Shown here: in pieces, positions 45,137 to 55,829 of the stretch | Layout: each line of letters starts with the position of its first letter | How positions within the stretch are numbered: the first letter of the stretch is position 1 | Source: DASQZK01 sp963763215 | GTDB taxonomy: Bacteria > Bacteroidota > Bacteroidia > Bacteroidales > GCA-2748055 | Direction of reading: 5' to 3' | Assembly: GCA_963763215.1 (NCBI GenBank) | Contig: CAVXNX010000009.1 | Location: 171,204-235,203, forward strand | DNA length: 64,000 nt | Position numbers and translations under genes: made by a program | The notes under the pieces: generated by a model | Databases searched by the model: none | Told to the model about the DNA's origin: nothing | The model's input: only the letters and a program-made list of their open reading frames with translations

Positions 45137-46427
45137 ATGAGAGAGCATCCTGCCATGATCATCGTGATCATCCTGATTTTTATCCTTTTGAATGACGCGT
45201 ATGCTTTCCGTGGCGTTGCCCATCTGACTCATTCCTTCGATCACCGGCAGAAGTGGTTATTCTACTCGCTCTTCTGGCTGATCAGTCTGGCAGCCATGTT
45301 ATGGACCGTCTGGATTGCTCTGACCTTCACAAAATACACGTACGAGGTCGCCTTCCGGCATGTGACAGTGTTTTTCGGTTTTTTCCTGGTCATCTACATC
45401 CCCAAATTGCTGTTCAATGCCATCCAGCTTGTCCAGGATGCCAGTCACCTGATCGCCTGGATCGTTGGAGTGGTGGCCCCTTCCGGAAGCACGGTATCTG
45501 AAGGAGCCATAAAGATAAGCCGGTCGCAATTTCTCATCCAGGTAGGCATCGTGTTGGCCTCCATCCCTTTCATCTCGATATTGTACGGCATTTTTTTCGG
45601 GAAATTCAATTACAAGGTTACCCGGGTGAGGCTTGATTTTCCCAATTTACCCGAGAATTTCGAAGGTCTGCGTTTCATTCAGTTTTCCGATCTGCATGTG
45701 GGAAGTTTTGCCCCGTTCCCCGAACGGCTAAAACCGGCCATCGACCTGATCAATGATCTGGAAGCCGATTATGTCTTTTTCACCGGAGACCTGGTGAATA
45801 CTATGTCCGTAGAAGCAGAGCAATTCGTTCCCATGCTTAGTGAGATCAGGCCCCGGAAGGGAAAATATTCCATCCTCGGGAACCATGACTATGGTGAATA
45901 TTACGACTGGCCCTCAGAGGCGGCCCATCATGAAAATATGGAGCGGCTTTTCCGATACGAGAAGGAAGCTGGCTTCACCCTCCTTCGCAATGAACATGTC
46001 ATCCTGCGTGAAGGCGACCAGGAAATCGCGCTGATCGGGGTTGAGAACTGGGGGCTCCCGCCATTTCCCCAATACGGCGACCTGCAAAAAGCATGGGGTC
46101 CAGTGAAGGATGTCCCGTTCAAGATCCTCCTCTCCCATGATCCGTCTCACTGGGATGCGAAAGTGAGACCGGAGACAGCAATTGATCTCACGCTCTCGGG
46201 TCATACCCACGGCATGCAGTTTGCCTTCAGGATTCCCGGCTGGCGGTGGAGTCCGGTGAAATTCAGATATCCCGAATGGGCGGGACTTGTACACGAAAGG
46301 CAAACAACATCTCTATGTCAATATCGGGCTGGGATTCATCGCTTTTCCGGGAAGGGTGGGAACACCTCCTGAAATCACCCTCTACGAATTGCACAGAGGT
46401 CCGGCCGCTTCAAAAATAACCGATTAA
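45137..46427 (+). CDS. Membrane-anchored metallophosphoesterase, one frameshift
   Basis: About 429 residues: four predicted membrane helices at the N-terminus, then a calcineurin-like phosphoesterase domain with the full metal set (SDLHVGS, TGDLVN, GNHDYGEYYD, SHDPSHW, GHTHGMQ). It resembles YkuE-type enzymes. One extra base near 46288 diverts the end; removing it gives LYTKGKQHLYVNIGLGF and IAFPGRVGTPPEITLYELHRG, the usual family ending. The next gene starts 8 bases later, suggesting an operon. Confidence 0.85.
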
Positions 46428-46435
46428 ACAACCTT

Positions 46436-47062
46436 ATGGAACTGAATCCCGGATTATACCGTACCCTGATCGATCCATGGCTGAAAAGCCTCCGGCAGCG
46501 GGTTGTCAGGCTCGTCGATGAAGGCTCGGATGTTCTCGATATCGCATGCGGTACCGGTGACCTGGCGTTCATGCTGGCGGCAAAATGCCATCGTGTCACG
46601 GGGATCGATCTTTATGAACCCATGGTCAGATATGCCTCACGGGAAGCTGTCAAAAGCAGGGGACTGACGAACACCGGTTTCCATGTTGCCGATGCCTCCG
46701 ATCTCTCGGAGTTCGCCGACGACAGTTTTGATGTGGCCACCATGTCACTGGCCCTGCACCAGTTTGATCCCGCCGAAAGGACAAAGATCATCCATGAAGC
46801 CTTGCGCGTGGCACCTGTACTGATTGTTGCCGATTATGCCCATCCCATTGAGACCGGATTTTTCAGGGCAGGCATCCACGTGGCCGAGCGGATTGCCGGT
46901 CGCGGCCACTACCGGAATTTCAGGTCGTTCGGACAGGAAGGGGGCACGGATGTCATCGCGGAGAAACAGAACTTCAGGCTCATTCATTCGGAACTTTCGG
47001 GATCGGGGGTTTTTGCCGTTATGACCATCGGGAGAAAAACGGCGACATCCAGCCGGAAATGA
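46436..47062 (+). CDS. SAM-dependent methyltransferase, class I
   Basis: 208 residues with the SAM-binding motif VLDIACGTGDLAFMLA, the acidic loop GIDLYEPM and the motif DSFDVATMSLALHQF. The substrate is unknown; the sequence resembles UbiE-like small-molecule methyltransferases. It directly follows the phosphoesterase gene. Confidence 0.8.
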   Translation: MELNPGLYRTLIDPWLKSLRQRVVRLVDEGSDVLDIACGTGDLAFMLAAKCHRVTGIDLYEPMVRYASREAVKSRGLTNTGFHVADASDLSEFADDSFDVATMSLALHQFDPAERTKIIHEALRVAPVLIVADYAHPIETGFFRAGIHVAERIAGRGHYRNFRSFGQEGGTDVIAEKQNFRLIHSELSGSGVFAVMTIGRKTATSSRK

Positions 47063-47085
47063 CAGTGATCATCGGACAAAAAAAA

Positions 47086-47119
47086 GTCATGGTTCCCATC
47101 CTCTGACAGAAACCATGAC
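47086..47119 (-). terminator. Intrinsic terminator after the coiled-coil gene
   Basis: GTCATGGTT and AACCATGAC form a 9-bp stem. Read on the minus strand the stem is followed by eight T residues, marking the end of the transcript from the coiled-coil gene at 47164. It also separates the convergent methyltransferase gene. Confidence 0.85.
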
Positions 47120-47163
47120 CGCGAGTCAACGAAAAACAACCTAATCAAATCCTTCAAATATTT

Positions 47164-48138
47164 TTATTTGGTTTCGATAACCATGTATTTCGACAGTCTC
47201 CAGAACTCTGAAGGATTTTGAATGGCGAGGTAGGAAATTTCGCCGTTATTTTCGACCAGTTTATAAGATCCTTGCGGATGTTCCGTGATGAGTTCAACCT
47301 TCTTCGAATGAACCGGTATGGTATCGGTTTTTGTGATATCGATCTGGGTGAAATCAGCGGGGGAGACATCACTGCTCAGTGTCGTGTTCTGGCCCAGTCC
47401 GAGGAACCCTCCTTCTTTGGTAAGAACGCCTTTTTCTTTCAGCTCTTTGTAAGAACCCGAAGTATAATAAGCGGTATGAAGGTTGACACGCTGTGAGTCG
47501 ATTTTGGCCTCTTTCATGTTCAGGTTCATTTCCATCTGGCTCATCTTATCATTGAGTTCAGCCACTTTATAGTCACGGGTGGAAAGAGAATCCTTCAGCA
47601 TGGCAATGTTCTGCTCCTGGTTATCGATAACCTGATTCATGGCATCCACTTTCTTCTGAAGTTCGGCAAGCTGGATTCCTGAATTTTTCAGTTTTTGGCT
47701 CAGAGCGGCAATCTTTTTCTTGCTATCGGAAATCAGCGTGTTCATCATCTGGATGTCCTTAATAATGGCTTCTTTTTTATCCTTGGTGAATTCAGGATTG
47801 GAAGAATTGGAACTGATCATCTCCCTTTTCTGCTTGATCTGCTGGAGATTCTGTTCGATTTCATCAAATGCCACCATCAATTCATTGACAAGTGAATCCC
47901 TTGACGACAGGTTTGTCGAAAGATTCAGGGTTGAATCTTCAAGGACTTGTTTTTTCTGCGTTAACTCTGCGTATTGCTGATTTTTATTATGGATAACGAT
48001 TCCGCCGATCACGAAACCAGCTACCGCGATTAAGGCAATGACCACGGTAATGATCAATAAATTATTCCTCCTTGGCGGAACAGAATAATTCTGTCTTTTT
48101 GCCTGATTGTTGTTATTGCTATTACTTGTTGTTTCCAT
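47164..48138 (-). CDS. Membrane-anchored coiled-coil protein
   Basis: About 324 residues: an Asn/Gln-rich cytoplasmic start, one membrane helix (LLIITVVIALIAVAGFVIGG), a long coiled coil at ~55-210 (repeated patterns such as LQQIKQKREMI and LAELQKKVDAMNQVI), and a globular C-terminus (TDTIPVHSKKVELITEH). I do not recognise a named function; it resembles Bacteroidota coiled-coil envelope proteins. It follows the DUF4382 gene by 13 bases and ends at a strong terminator. The ATG at 48138 (METTSNSN) is preferred because the upstream 13 residues overlap the previous gene's end. Confidence 0.75.
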   Translation of the reverse strand: METTSNSNNNNQAKRQNYSVPPRRNNLLIITVVIALIAVAGFVIGGIVIHNKNQQYAELTQKKQVLEDSTLNLSTNLSSRDSLVNELMVAFDEIEQNLQQIKQKREMISSNSSNPEFTKDKKEAIIKDIQMMNTLISDSKKKIAALSQKLKNSGIQLAELQKKVDAMNQVIDNQEQNIAMLKDSLSTRDYKVAELNDKMSQMEMNLNMKEAKIDSQRVNLHTAYYTSGSYKELKEKGVLTKEGGFLGLGQNTTLSSDVSPADFTQIDITKTDTIPVHSKKVELITEHPQGSYKLVENNGEISYLAIQNPSEFWRLSKYMVIETK

Positions 48139-48151
48139 TGTTTTATCCTCC

Positions 48152-48700
48152 CTATTTGGTTGTATAATATGACTCACTCAGGTCAATCACGGGCTTGAGA
48201 AGATACGATCCTCCACCTTCTGTCACCACCGATTGTTTGGCATTAAAATCAAGTGTCAGGTTAAGCGTTTCCTTCGCTTTGATGGTGTCGTTCACATTGA
48301 TCTTCAGGCCGGTATTATATTCTCCGGGAACATCCAGATCGAGGGTGTCGCGGTCAACGACAAGTGAATTGCCAAAGCCGAGGATAAGCCTCATCTGGTT
48401 TATCCGTCCTGCCGGAATTTCATCCTCGGCGATGACCTGCGTGACCTCATTTTGTAATTCAAGCAGATTATACACTCCGGTTTTCGTTCCCAGGACAACC
48501 CAGCCGCCGGGGCCGGTACCATCGTCGACATATTTCAACTGAACAGAAACCAGGTCGACATTCACGGCGCCGAAATCTGCCGGCGCGTCTTTCATTCTGA
48601 CGGTGATCCGGCCTTTCTCTACCCGGTCCTTTTCACAAGAAGTAATGAACACTGACAGCGCGATCCCCAGGGCTGCCATCCATCTGACACTTTGCTTCAT
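48152..48700 (-). CDS. DUF4382 lipoprotein
   Basis: A 182-residue exported lipoprotein with lipobox VFITSC (Cys22) and the DUF4382 beta-rich domain (GRITVRMKDAPADFGAVNVD, LLELQNEVTQVIAEDEIPAG, QMRLILGFGN). The role of this family is unknown. It is the first gene of a two-gene transcript with the coiled-coil protein. A direct repeat of TGGCAT lies 32-49 bases upstream of its start. Confidence 0.82.
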   Translation of the reverse strand: MKQSVRWMAALGIALSVFITSCEKDRVEKGRITVRMKDAPADFGAVNVDLVSVQLKYVDDGTGPGGWVVLGTKTGVYNLLELQNEVTQVIAEDEIPAGRINQMRLILGFGNSLVVDRDTLDLDVPGEYNTGLKINVNDTIKAKETLNLTLDFNAKQSVVTEGGGSYLLKPVIDLSESYYTTK

Positions 48701-48902
48701 CTATTATTGGTTTAATCACTCTGATTCTTTCATGCCAATTAATATGCCACGGTGCCTGATAAAATATAAATTACTGATTTGCAATGCATTGACAAGACCA
48801 AAAAGAGGCATCTTTTTCCCAAAATGAATAGCCCATTCTCAAAATGAGATAAAACTCAAGAGGATTGGAGCCTGGCGGAATAATGGAAAGGGGACGGAAA
48901 CG

Positions 48903-50252
48903 TCAGTTTTTTACTTCCTTGATCATCCGGTAAATGGTGGACATGCCGACGTCGAGTTTTTCGGAAACGAGTCTGACATTATTGTCATATTTATCAAGGT
49001 AGGCCGACACGATGCGGCGTTCATATTCGCGCAACGTCATCTCACCGGTCAGAACCCCGGGGAGGATATCGTCGGAACCCAGGAGGATATTGTCGTCCAT
49101 GATTTCCGGGCCGTTGGCCAGGGTGACGGCGAGTTCAACCACGGATTTCAGTTCCCGGATATTGCCGGGAAAGGTATAGCTCATCAGCTTATTCAGAGCA
49201 CCGGGGCTGAGATGGTGCATCTCCATGCCGTTTTCCTTACAGAAATCCGCGATGAAGTGCCGGGCCAGCAGCGGAATGTCGTTGCCGCGATCACGGAGCG
49301 GCGGAAGCTCGATGGTCAGTCCAAAGAGTCTATAATAAAGATCCTGACGGAAATTTCCCTTGCGGACTTCCTCGAGAAGATTTTTGTTGCTCGCCACGAT
49401 GATACGGCAGTCGGTCTTTACGGGTTTGTTGCTGCCCACGCGGATGATCTCCTTCTCCTGGAGGGCGCGGAGCAGTTTGGCCTGGAAAGTTTTATCCATC
49501 TCGGCAACCTCGTCCAGGAAAAGCGTCCCTTCGTCGGCTTCCTCGAACTTCCCGATGCGCCGGTAGGCGGCACCGGTGAAGGACCCCTTTTCATGACCGA
49601 AGAGCTCACTTTCAATGAGTTCAGAAGGGACGGCGGCTACATTGACGGCGATAAAAGCCTTATTCTTTCTTGTGGAATTATAGTGGATGGCTTTGGCGAC
49701 GAGTTCCTTGCCGGTTCCTGTTTCACCGGTCACCGATACGGTGATATTCGTCCGGATGGCTTTTTCGATCAGCTCAAACACCTTTTTTATGGCCTTGCTG
49801 TTTCCGATGATGGTATTCTGGAAACTGTATTTCTGCTGCACTTCGCGGCGAAGGACGGAAATTTCATTTTCGAGGGTGAAGCGTTTCCGGATATTGGAAA
49901 CGGTATTCAGGAGCCGTTCCTTGATGTCGTTGGATTTGACAATATAATCGTAAGCCCCTTCCTTCAGCAGGTCGACCACCACCTCTATGTCGCTCTGTTC
50001 GGAAATGAGTACCACCTGGATATCATTGTTCTCCGATTTAACAGCCTTGAGCACTTCAATCCCGTTCACATCGGGAAGCCGGTAGTCGAGGGTGATCAGA
50101 TCCGGTTCCTGGTGAAGGTTGGCCAGGCACTCGTGACCGGTGAAAAAACTGATCACTTCATAGTCTGGATTGAGAGAAAGATTATGCACCAACAACCGGT
50201 TATACCAGTCATCGTCCTCAACAACGAATATTTTAAACGGTCGTTTGCTCAT
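48903..50252 (-). CDS. Sigma54-dependent response regulator (NtrC type)
   Basis: 449 residues: receiver (VVEDDDWYNRLLV, phospho-Asp in LITLDYRLPDVNG), AAA+ domain with Walker A GETGTGKELVAKAIH, the sigma54 contact loop GSFTGA in place of GAFTGA, Walker B GTLFLDEVAEM, and a C-terminal Fis-type helix-turn-helix (NVRLVSEKLDVGMSTIYRMI). It is the second gene after the hybrid kinase, 66 bases apart, and is probably its partner. Confidence 0.92.
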   Translation of the reverse strand: MSKRPFKIFVVEDDDWYNRLLVHNLSLNPDYEVISFFTGHECLANLHQEPDLITLDYRLPDVNGIEVLKAVKSENNDIQVVLISEQSDIEVVVDLLKEGAYDYIVKSNDIKERLLNTVSNIRKRFTLENEISVLRREVQQKYSFQNTIIGNSKAIKKVFELIEKAIRTNITVSVTGETGTGKELVAKAIHYNSTRKNKAFIAVNVAAVPSELIESELFGHEKGSFTGAAYRRIGKFEEADEGTLFLDEVAEMDKTFQAKLLRALQEKEIIRVGSNKPVKTDCRIIVASNKNLLEEVRKGNFRQDLYYRLFGLTIELPPLRDRGNDIPLLARHFIADFCKENGMEMHHLSPGALNKLMSYTFPGNIRELKSVVELAVTLANGPEIMDDNILLGSDDILPGVLTGEMTLREYERRIVSAYLDKYDNNVRLVSEKLDVGMSTIYRMIKEVKN

Positions 50253-50318
50253 GTTTTTCAGAATGGCAAAGTTACCGTTTTTTTGTGATAATATGGAATA
50301 TCTCCGGGAATGAAAAAA

Positions 50319-52754
50319 CTAGGTGATCTTTTTCAGCTCCGCCATATGTTTCCGGATCATCATGACGATGTCGTTGCGTTCTTCCCGGGCTTCTGCGAGC
50401 AGTCCGGGCAGTGCGACCGTTCCGGTCTGGTGCCTGGCGCTGTTTTCAATGAGTTTGAGCAGTTCATACAGGCGGTCGGCCCGGAGATGATGGCTGGGTG
50501 AGGAGAGCCGGTGAGCGGCATCAGCAACCTCGGTCCATTGTTCTTTCTGAAGCGCTTCATCCATGATGTCCAGAAGATTTTTTGAATTTTGGATGAAGAT
50601 GTTGAGAAGGTCCTTAATGAACTGCTGGTCGCCATCGCCAAGGTGATAGAGTTCCCGGAGATCGAGTTTCTTCCTTTCTGCTTTGGGGTGATCTGACGAC
50701 ACGGCCCTGGTGACCTCACGGCTCGCAGTCCTGCCGGTCACACGCCGCATGACTTTTTTCAGGGCCTCCTCCCGGTAGGGTTTGGAAACGAAATCGATCA
50801 TACCGGCATCCCTACATTTCCTGACATCCTGGACGGTGCTGGTTGCCGATACGCCGATGATCTTAGGCGCACCCTTGGCCGGGGCGTCTTTCAAAATGGC
50901 AGCCGTGGCGGTTATCCCGTCCATGACCGGCATACGGATATCCATCAGGATAAGGTCGAAATGCTGCTCTTTCGCCGCTTCAACAGCTTCTTTCCCATTC
51001 GAAACTTCACGAAACCGGATGTTCCATTTATTGAAGATCATCCGCAGGAGGACTTTATTAAATTCTTCATCATCGGCGACCAGGACCTCCAGGTCATCGA
51101 AATCGGGAACATCACGCAAATCGGCCCTTTCGCTCTTCCGGCGGATGCGCTTGTTGCGGCTGATGCTGAAGGGCAGGGTTACGGTAAAGGTCGATCCCTC
51201 CTGTTTCCGGCTTTCAACCCGGATGGTCCCGCCCATCAGGTCGACAAGGCGTTTGACGATCGAAAGGCCGAGGCCCGTCCCGCCGTATTGGCGCGTTGTA
51301 CTGGTCTCCTCCTGGGCAAAATCCTCAAAGATGGTCTCGAGCTTATCCTCTCCGATCCCGATGCCGCTGTCGCTGACGGCGATCTCCAGGAGGACGGAAC
51401 GGTCGTCACCCCCCGTCCGGGTCACATCCAGGGAGACCGAACCCGTGTCGGTGAATTTTATGGCATTACTCATCAGGTTATGCAGGATCTGCTTCAGGCG
51501 CACAGGATCACCAATCAGGACGGCTGGAAGAGAGGGATCAATACGGTGGAGGATCTTCAGCTCCTTTTTATTCGCCGTGACACTGTTGATCTCGATCACC
51601 TCCTCAATGACATCCGAGAGGTAAAAATCGATCTTCTCGATGACGATCTTTCCGGCCTGTAATTTGGAAAAATCAAGAATTTCATTGACCACGCCCAGGA
51701 GATGGTCCGACGATTTCCGGATAACCAGCAGCTGTTCATGGACTTTTTCATCCACAGGCCATTCCAGGAGTTGTTCAGATAGCCCGGAGATGGCATTCAT
51801 GGGCGACCGCATTTCATGACTGACGTTGGCCACGAACAGCTCCTTCGCCCTGGCCAGGTTTTCCGCTTCATTCTTCGCATCCATGAGTGCCGTCCGGGTG
51901 GCATTGGTTTTCCTGACGTAATTGATAATGACAAGCAAAACGATGAGCAGTAACAGGAACACCGACGAGCCGAAAATGATCAGCCACCGGTATGTCAGCC
52001 CGGCTGAGAGATCAGCCTGGTAGGCCTTTCGTTCGAACTGCAGATTTTCGTCGTTTTCAATGGTGGTGATCAGGGAAGTCAGCCGGGTTGTCAGCTCCCT
52101 GTCCCTCTGCACCAGGGTCAGCTCCCTGGCCTTGATCCGCACCTCCTTGATGCTGTCCTGAACCTGCATCTTTTCAATCTGGGAGAGCTCCTCCTTCAGT
52201 GCGGAGGGCTCGATGCCCACGGGCTCTTCAGACTCATTGCGATGACTGAAAAACCGGCGGATGACGTTCCGTTTTTCCTTCAGGGTATCCGTATTTTCTT
52301 TTTCGGGTTCGGAAAGAAATTTCCGGGAAAGGACATCCAGTGCCCGAGTGACTCTGGTATTGTTTCTCAGCTTCAGAAGTTCGTCCCAGACCTCGATCTT
52401 ATCACTGATCAGGTGACTGACCGAGTCGATGAGCGCGATCTGCCGGGGATTATTGTCCACATTCTTGTAGAGCAGATTTATACTGCTGTCCATCGTGGAG
52501 ATGACAGAGTAATAGGGTTTGAGGTAATCATCATTTCCGGTGACCATGTAAAGCCTGACACTGTTGTCGGCATCGGTGAGGTTCGAGGAGATTTCCTTCA
52601 GGTGCACGAGACCCAGGTCGGGCCTGGCCTGTTTGAGAATGGAGGATACCATCGACGACATGTTCCTGTAAGTGAGAAACCCCGCTGAGACCATCAGTAC
52701 GATGGTTCCCACCAGCAACAAGCCAACCTTCAGTTCCAGCGGCACTTTTCTCAT
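50319..52754 (-). CDS. Hybrid sensor histidine kinase with receiver and Hpt
   Basis: 811 residues: first membrane helix (VGLLLVGTIVLMVSAGFLTY), an extracytoplasmic helical sensor region of about 250 residues, second helix near 265-285, HisKA with VSHEMRSPMNAI, HATPase with NLMSNAIKFT and GGTGLGLSIVKRLVDLMGG, a receiver with MDIRMPVMDG, and a C-terminal Hpt domain whose histidine is in AAHRLSSPSHHL. The phosphorelay His-Asp-His can pass to the Asp of the adjacent sigma54 regulator. The signal is unknown. Confidence 0.9.
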   Translation of the reverse strand: MRKVPLELKVGLLLVGTIVLMVSAGFLTYRNMSSMVSSILKQARPDLGLVHLKEISSNLTDADNSVRLYMVTGNDDYLKPYYSVISTMDSSINLLYKNVDNNPRQIALIDSVSHLISDKIEVWDELLKLRNNTRVTRALDVLSRKFLSEPEKENTDTLKEKRNVIRRFFSHRNESEEPVGIEPSALKEELSQIEKMQVQDSIKEVRIKARELTLVQRDRELTTRLTSLITTIENDENLQFERKAYQADLSAGLTYRWLIIFGSSVFLLLLIVLLVIINYVRKTNATRTALMDAKNEAENLARAKELFVANVSHEMRSPMNAISGLSEQLLEWPVDEKVHEQLLVIRKSSDHLLGVVNEILDFSKLQAGKIVIEKIDFYLSDVIEEVIEINSVTANKKELKILHRIDPSLPAVLIGDPVRLKQILHNLMSNAIKFTDTGSVSLDVTRTGGDDRSVLLEIAVSDSGIGIGEDKLETIFEDFAQEETSTTRQYGGTGLGLSIVKRLVDLMGGTIRVESRKQEGSTFTVTLPFSISRNKRIRRKSERADLRDVPDFDDLEVLVADDEEFNKVLLRMIFNKWNIRFREVSNGKEAVEAAKEQHFDLILMDIRMPVMDGITATAAILKDAPAKGAPKIIGVSATSTVQDVRKCRDAGMIDFVSKPYREEALKKVMRRVTGRTASREVTRAVSSDHPKAERKKLDLRELYHLGDGDQQFIKDLLNIFIQNSKNLLDIMDEALQKEQWTEVADAAHRLSSPSHHLRADRLYELLKLIENSARHQTGTVALPGLLAEAREERNDIVMMIRKHMAELKKIT

Positions 52755-53207
52755 TTCTTCCTGTTATTTAAACGCTTCAATGTCTTTCCTCTCATTGCAC
52801 CAGGTTCGTTCCTGTAAAACGAAAAGTTCCCGGTTAATATTTTTCACCCGGAAACAGGGATTGCATTCATGGCCCTCCCATGTTTTCCGGGAAGCTTAAG
52901 TCTTGTACCTCCGAAGATGAACCCATTATCATATCACACTCAATATAACGTCTCCGGAATCAGCCGGTTCACGTTCCCCGGTGAAACCTTCCTCTGCCCG
53001 CTGAGAAAACCTTGAACGGGCCAACGATTTCTCCAGCATCGGCAGAAAAGACAAATATAATACCCAAAAGTCTGAAATGTGGTCCTCTCTCCCGGGGAAC
53101 TCATCCACAGGCTGAAACCATGGATACGGATAAATTTCCGGGAAGATTCAGAAAAAGAGGCTGATTGTCATAATGAAAGACTTGTTTTCAAATTGAGAGT
53201 ACCCCTT
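52755..53207. other. Gene-free spacer between hybrid kinase and TonB receptor
   Basis: No gene, riboswitch or clear terminator was seen. It should hold the kinase promoter and the 3' end of the receptor transcript. Confidence 0.4.
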
Positions 53208-55532
53208 CTACATACGGAACCTTACACCGGCATAAAAATTCCGCGGTTCACCGGGATAGAAATACCTTGGCGGTGAGGTCCCGAAAGCTGGAGCATTGAC
53301 CAGGATCATGGAGGCATATTTTTCATTGAAAAGATTCTGCACGCCGGCATAGACGCCGATATTCCGAAATCCAGACGACTGGGGGAAATCCCATTCAAGT
53401 TTCAGCCGGACAGTGTGATAAGGTCCGTACCGGAGGGAATTCAGGTCATTCATGTATTGTCCGCCGGTAAAATGGATACCGGTGAAAACCCGCAGACCGA
53501 AACGGGCTTTGTAGCTGAGGTCGAAGTTCAGAAGTGCCGAGGGGATACCGGGAAGGGTTTTTCCCGAATAGTCGGTCCCATTATCGATGAAGGAAAGGAA
53601 CCGGTTCTTCGAAAGCGTCAGGGATGAACTCACCGAGAGGGATCCGGTTGCCGTATCAGATGAAGCCAGTATATTCAGTTTCAGCCAGACTTCAAGTCCG
53701 TAGTGCTCGGTTTTTCCGGCATTTATTCCCATGAAGGTATCTTCCGTCAACCGGCGGGTCACCAGGAGGTTACTGACATGGATATCGTAGAGGCAGAGGT
53801 CATAATAAAGCCGTCCAGACAGGATCTGACCGCGGCTTCCAAGTTCATCATTCCAGCCTTGTTCGGGCTTGAGGTCCGGGTTGATGTTCCCGGCGGGCAA
53901 GAGGGTTTCTTCCAGGGAAGGGGCGGAAAAACCATGACCGGCCGAGGCATAGATAAAAATGGCATGGGTGATTTGATAATTTAGACCGGCATAGGGGCTG
54001 AATACCGGTTTGTAGGTATAGGATTGGGCTGGGGGATGACCGGCAGCGAACCTGTCCCTGAGGATATAGCGCAGAATATTGAAATTGAGGCCCGCTTCGG
54101 CTCTCAGCTTTTGGGAAAGCGGGCGGGAGGCATGCAGGAATGCATTGATATACGACCGGTTTTCGGCATTGTCGTTCTGAAGATCCCCCTTTGTGCCAGC
54201 AAGCGTCTGGAATATCTGCCAGTTGTAGTTCTCCGAGTACACTTCTGCACCGGCGTGGACCCTGGCGGTGCCCGGCCGCCATTCCACCATTTCGCGAAAC
54301 CCGGCGCTGAAGGCATGGTCGGCCAGGATATTAAAAGGCCGGGATTCATCGTGGTGCGACAATGAAGAAAAGAGCGTCAGCTTATTGGAAAGATGGCGGG
54401 TGAAAAAATGTTGAAAGGTCAGTCCGGCCAGCAGTCTCCGGTCTTTTTCGTTCCCTTTGACAGCCAGCCAGTTGCCGGCAGCCTTTTCAGGGTGGGTACG
54501 AAAGGTGTTTTCATCAAGCGAACTGGGGATTTGTGCGGCGATATCTGAATAGGCAAGCAGGATGGACAGGTTGCTTTTCGCGGAGGAAAGGTTGGAAGTG
54601 ACAAAGAGGGAATTCCTGGAATAGCGGCTGTTCTGCCGGAATCCTTCGCTTTTGGTGTTGCTGAAGCAGGCGCCGGCTGAGAACCGGCCGTTGTTGAACC
54701 CCGTTTTGACAATGTTCCGCAGGGCTCCGAAGGATCCGGTTTCCGTGCTCAACAATGAATGCAGACCACGCTTGTCGGGATATTCCGGAAAGATCCGTAC
54801 GATGCCACCAAGTCCGGATCCGTAGATAGCGGAAGCCGGTCCGCGGATGACTTCGATCCTTCCGATGTCTGCAGCGTCAATGTCTTCAATGGTGGTCGTT
54901 CCGTCGCCGGAGGTCAAAGGGACATCCCCGAAATAGGCCCGGATCCGGTTGGTGGAGTAAGGCGTCCGGCTGCCAATGCCCCGGATGATCAGCCGGTTTG
55001 TACTGTACGTTCCCCTGGCCATAAACACGCCGGGGATCCTGTTCAGGGAGGAGGAGATGGAGATCCCTTCCCCCTCATCGATCTGCTCCGGGGTCAGGAT
55101 TCCCACGGCACCTGAGGTGTATTTCAGTTTCGTACTGAAGGCGGGAGAGGTAACGACCACTTCGCCGAGGTCGTGATATTGCGGCACCAGTCCAATGAGC
55201 AGCTGTTCCTGCCCCCCTCCGGTCAGCACTTCCATCTTCTTGTATCCCGTATAGGTGATCGTCAGCATCCGCTCCTCCCCGTTCCCGGTTTCCAGCCGAA
55301 ACTCCCCTTCCCTGCCCGTGATGGCGAAATGCCCTTCCCCATCCCTGACATAAGCCCCCTGCAGGGGTTCCCTGCTTTCGGCATCCACCACCCGCCCGGT
55401 AACCTGAGCCATGGCGGTGCCTGACAGTACAAGCAGGAGCAATCCGGTGACCCAGATAAATGCGACGAGGCGGAAGGGTTTGAACGGAACGGTGGCGGAA
55501 ACGTGAACAGACCTTAAAGCAGTGGATTGCAT
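53208..55532 (-). CDS. TonB-dependent receptor
   Basis: Outer-membrane importer. The start at 55532 (MQSTALRSVHVSAT) opens a signal peptide ending in LSGTAMAQ; ATGs at 55577 and further upstream stay in frame but do not look exported. A carboxypeptidase-regulatory-like domain (VTGRVVDAESREPLQGAYV) is followed by the TonB-box region (LGEVVVTSPAF), plug (IPGVFMARGTYSTNRLIIRG, IEVIRGPASAIYGSGLGG) and a 22-strand-like barrel ending YPGEPRNFYAGVRFRM. The pattern resembles siderophore or vitamin receptors, but the ligand is not determined. The frame is intact, about 774 residues. Confidence 0.9.
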   Translation of the reverse strand: MQSTALRSVHVSATVPFKPFRLVAFIWVTGLLLLVLSGTAMAQVTGRVVDAESREPLQGAYVRDGEGHFAITGREGEFRLETGNGEERMLTITYTGYKKMEVLTGGGQEQLLIGLVPQYHDLGEVVVTSPAFSTKLKYTSGAVGILTPEQIDEGEGISISSSLNRIPGVFMARGTYSTNRLIIRGIGSRTPYSTNRIRAYFGDVPLTSGDGTTTIEDIDAADIGRIEVIRGPASAIYGSGLGGIVRIFPEYPDKRGLHSLLSTETGSFGALRNIVKTGFNNGRFSAGACFSNTKSEGFRQNSRYSRNSLFVTSNLSSAKSNLSILLAYSDIAAQIPSSLDENTFRTHPEKAAGNWLAVKGNEKDRRLLAGLTFQHFFTRHLSNKLTLFSSLSHHDESRPFNILADHAFSAGFREMVEWRPGTARVHAGAEVYSENYNWQIFQTLAGTKGDLQNDNAENRSYINAFLHASRPLSQKLRAEAGLNFNILRYILRDRFAAGHPPAQSYTYKPVFSPYAGLNYQITHAIFIYASAGHGFSAPSLEETLLPAGNINPDLKPEQGWNDELGSRGQILSGRLYYDLCLYDIHVSNLLVTRRLTEDTFMGINAGKTEHYGLEVWLKLNILASSDTATGSLSVSSSLTLSKNRFLSFIDNGTDYSGKTLPGIPSALLNFDLSYKARFGLRVFTGIHFTGGQYMNDLNSLRYGPYHTVRLKLEWDFPQSSGFRNIGVYAGVQNLFNEKYASMILVNAPAFGTSPPRYFYPGEPRNFYAGVRFRM

Positions 55533-55829
55533 CCGGGAACAGATTTTAGGGTAATATCCTCCGGGGGACATCTTCATGAAACATAAACATGAGATGATCC
55601 TGAATGGTTTAATGCATATTTTACCGATGAAACAAAATTTCAGGCTTTGGAACTTGGTTGTCTTTTCACAATTTGGTATTTTCATATCCTTTTTCCGGCT
55701 GTCGCCTTCGGGTGATGAAATAACCGGAGAACCTGAATGAGCCGCCTTCAAGCCCTATGTACCAAAAAACATTCTACCTGCCCGGTCTGACAGATTTTAT
55801 CGACCACATCCTGGTGATCAGGATCACTA

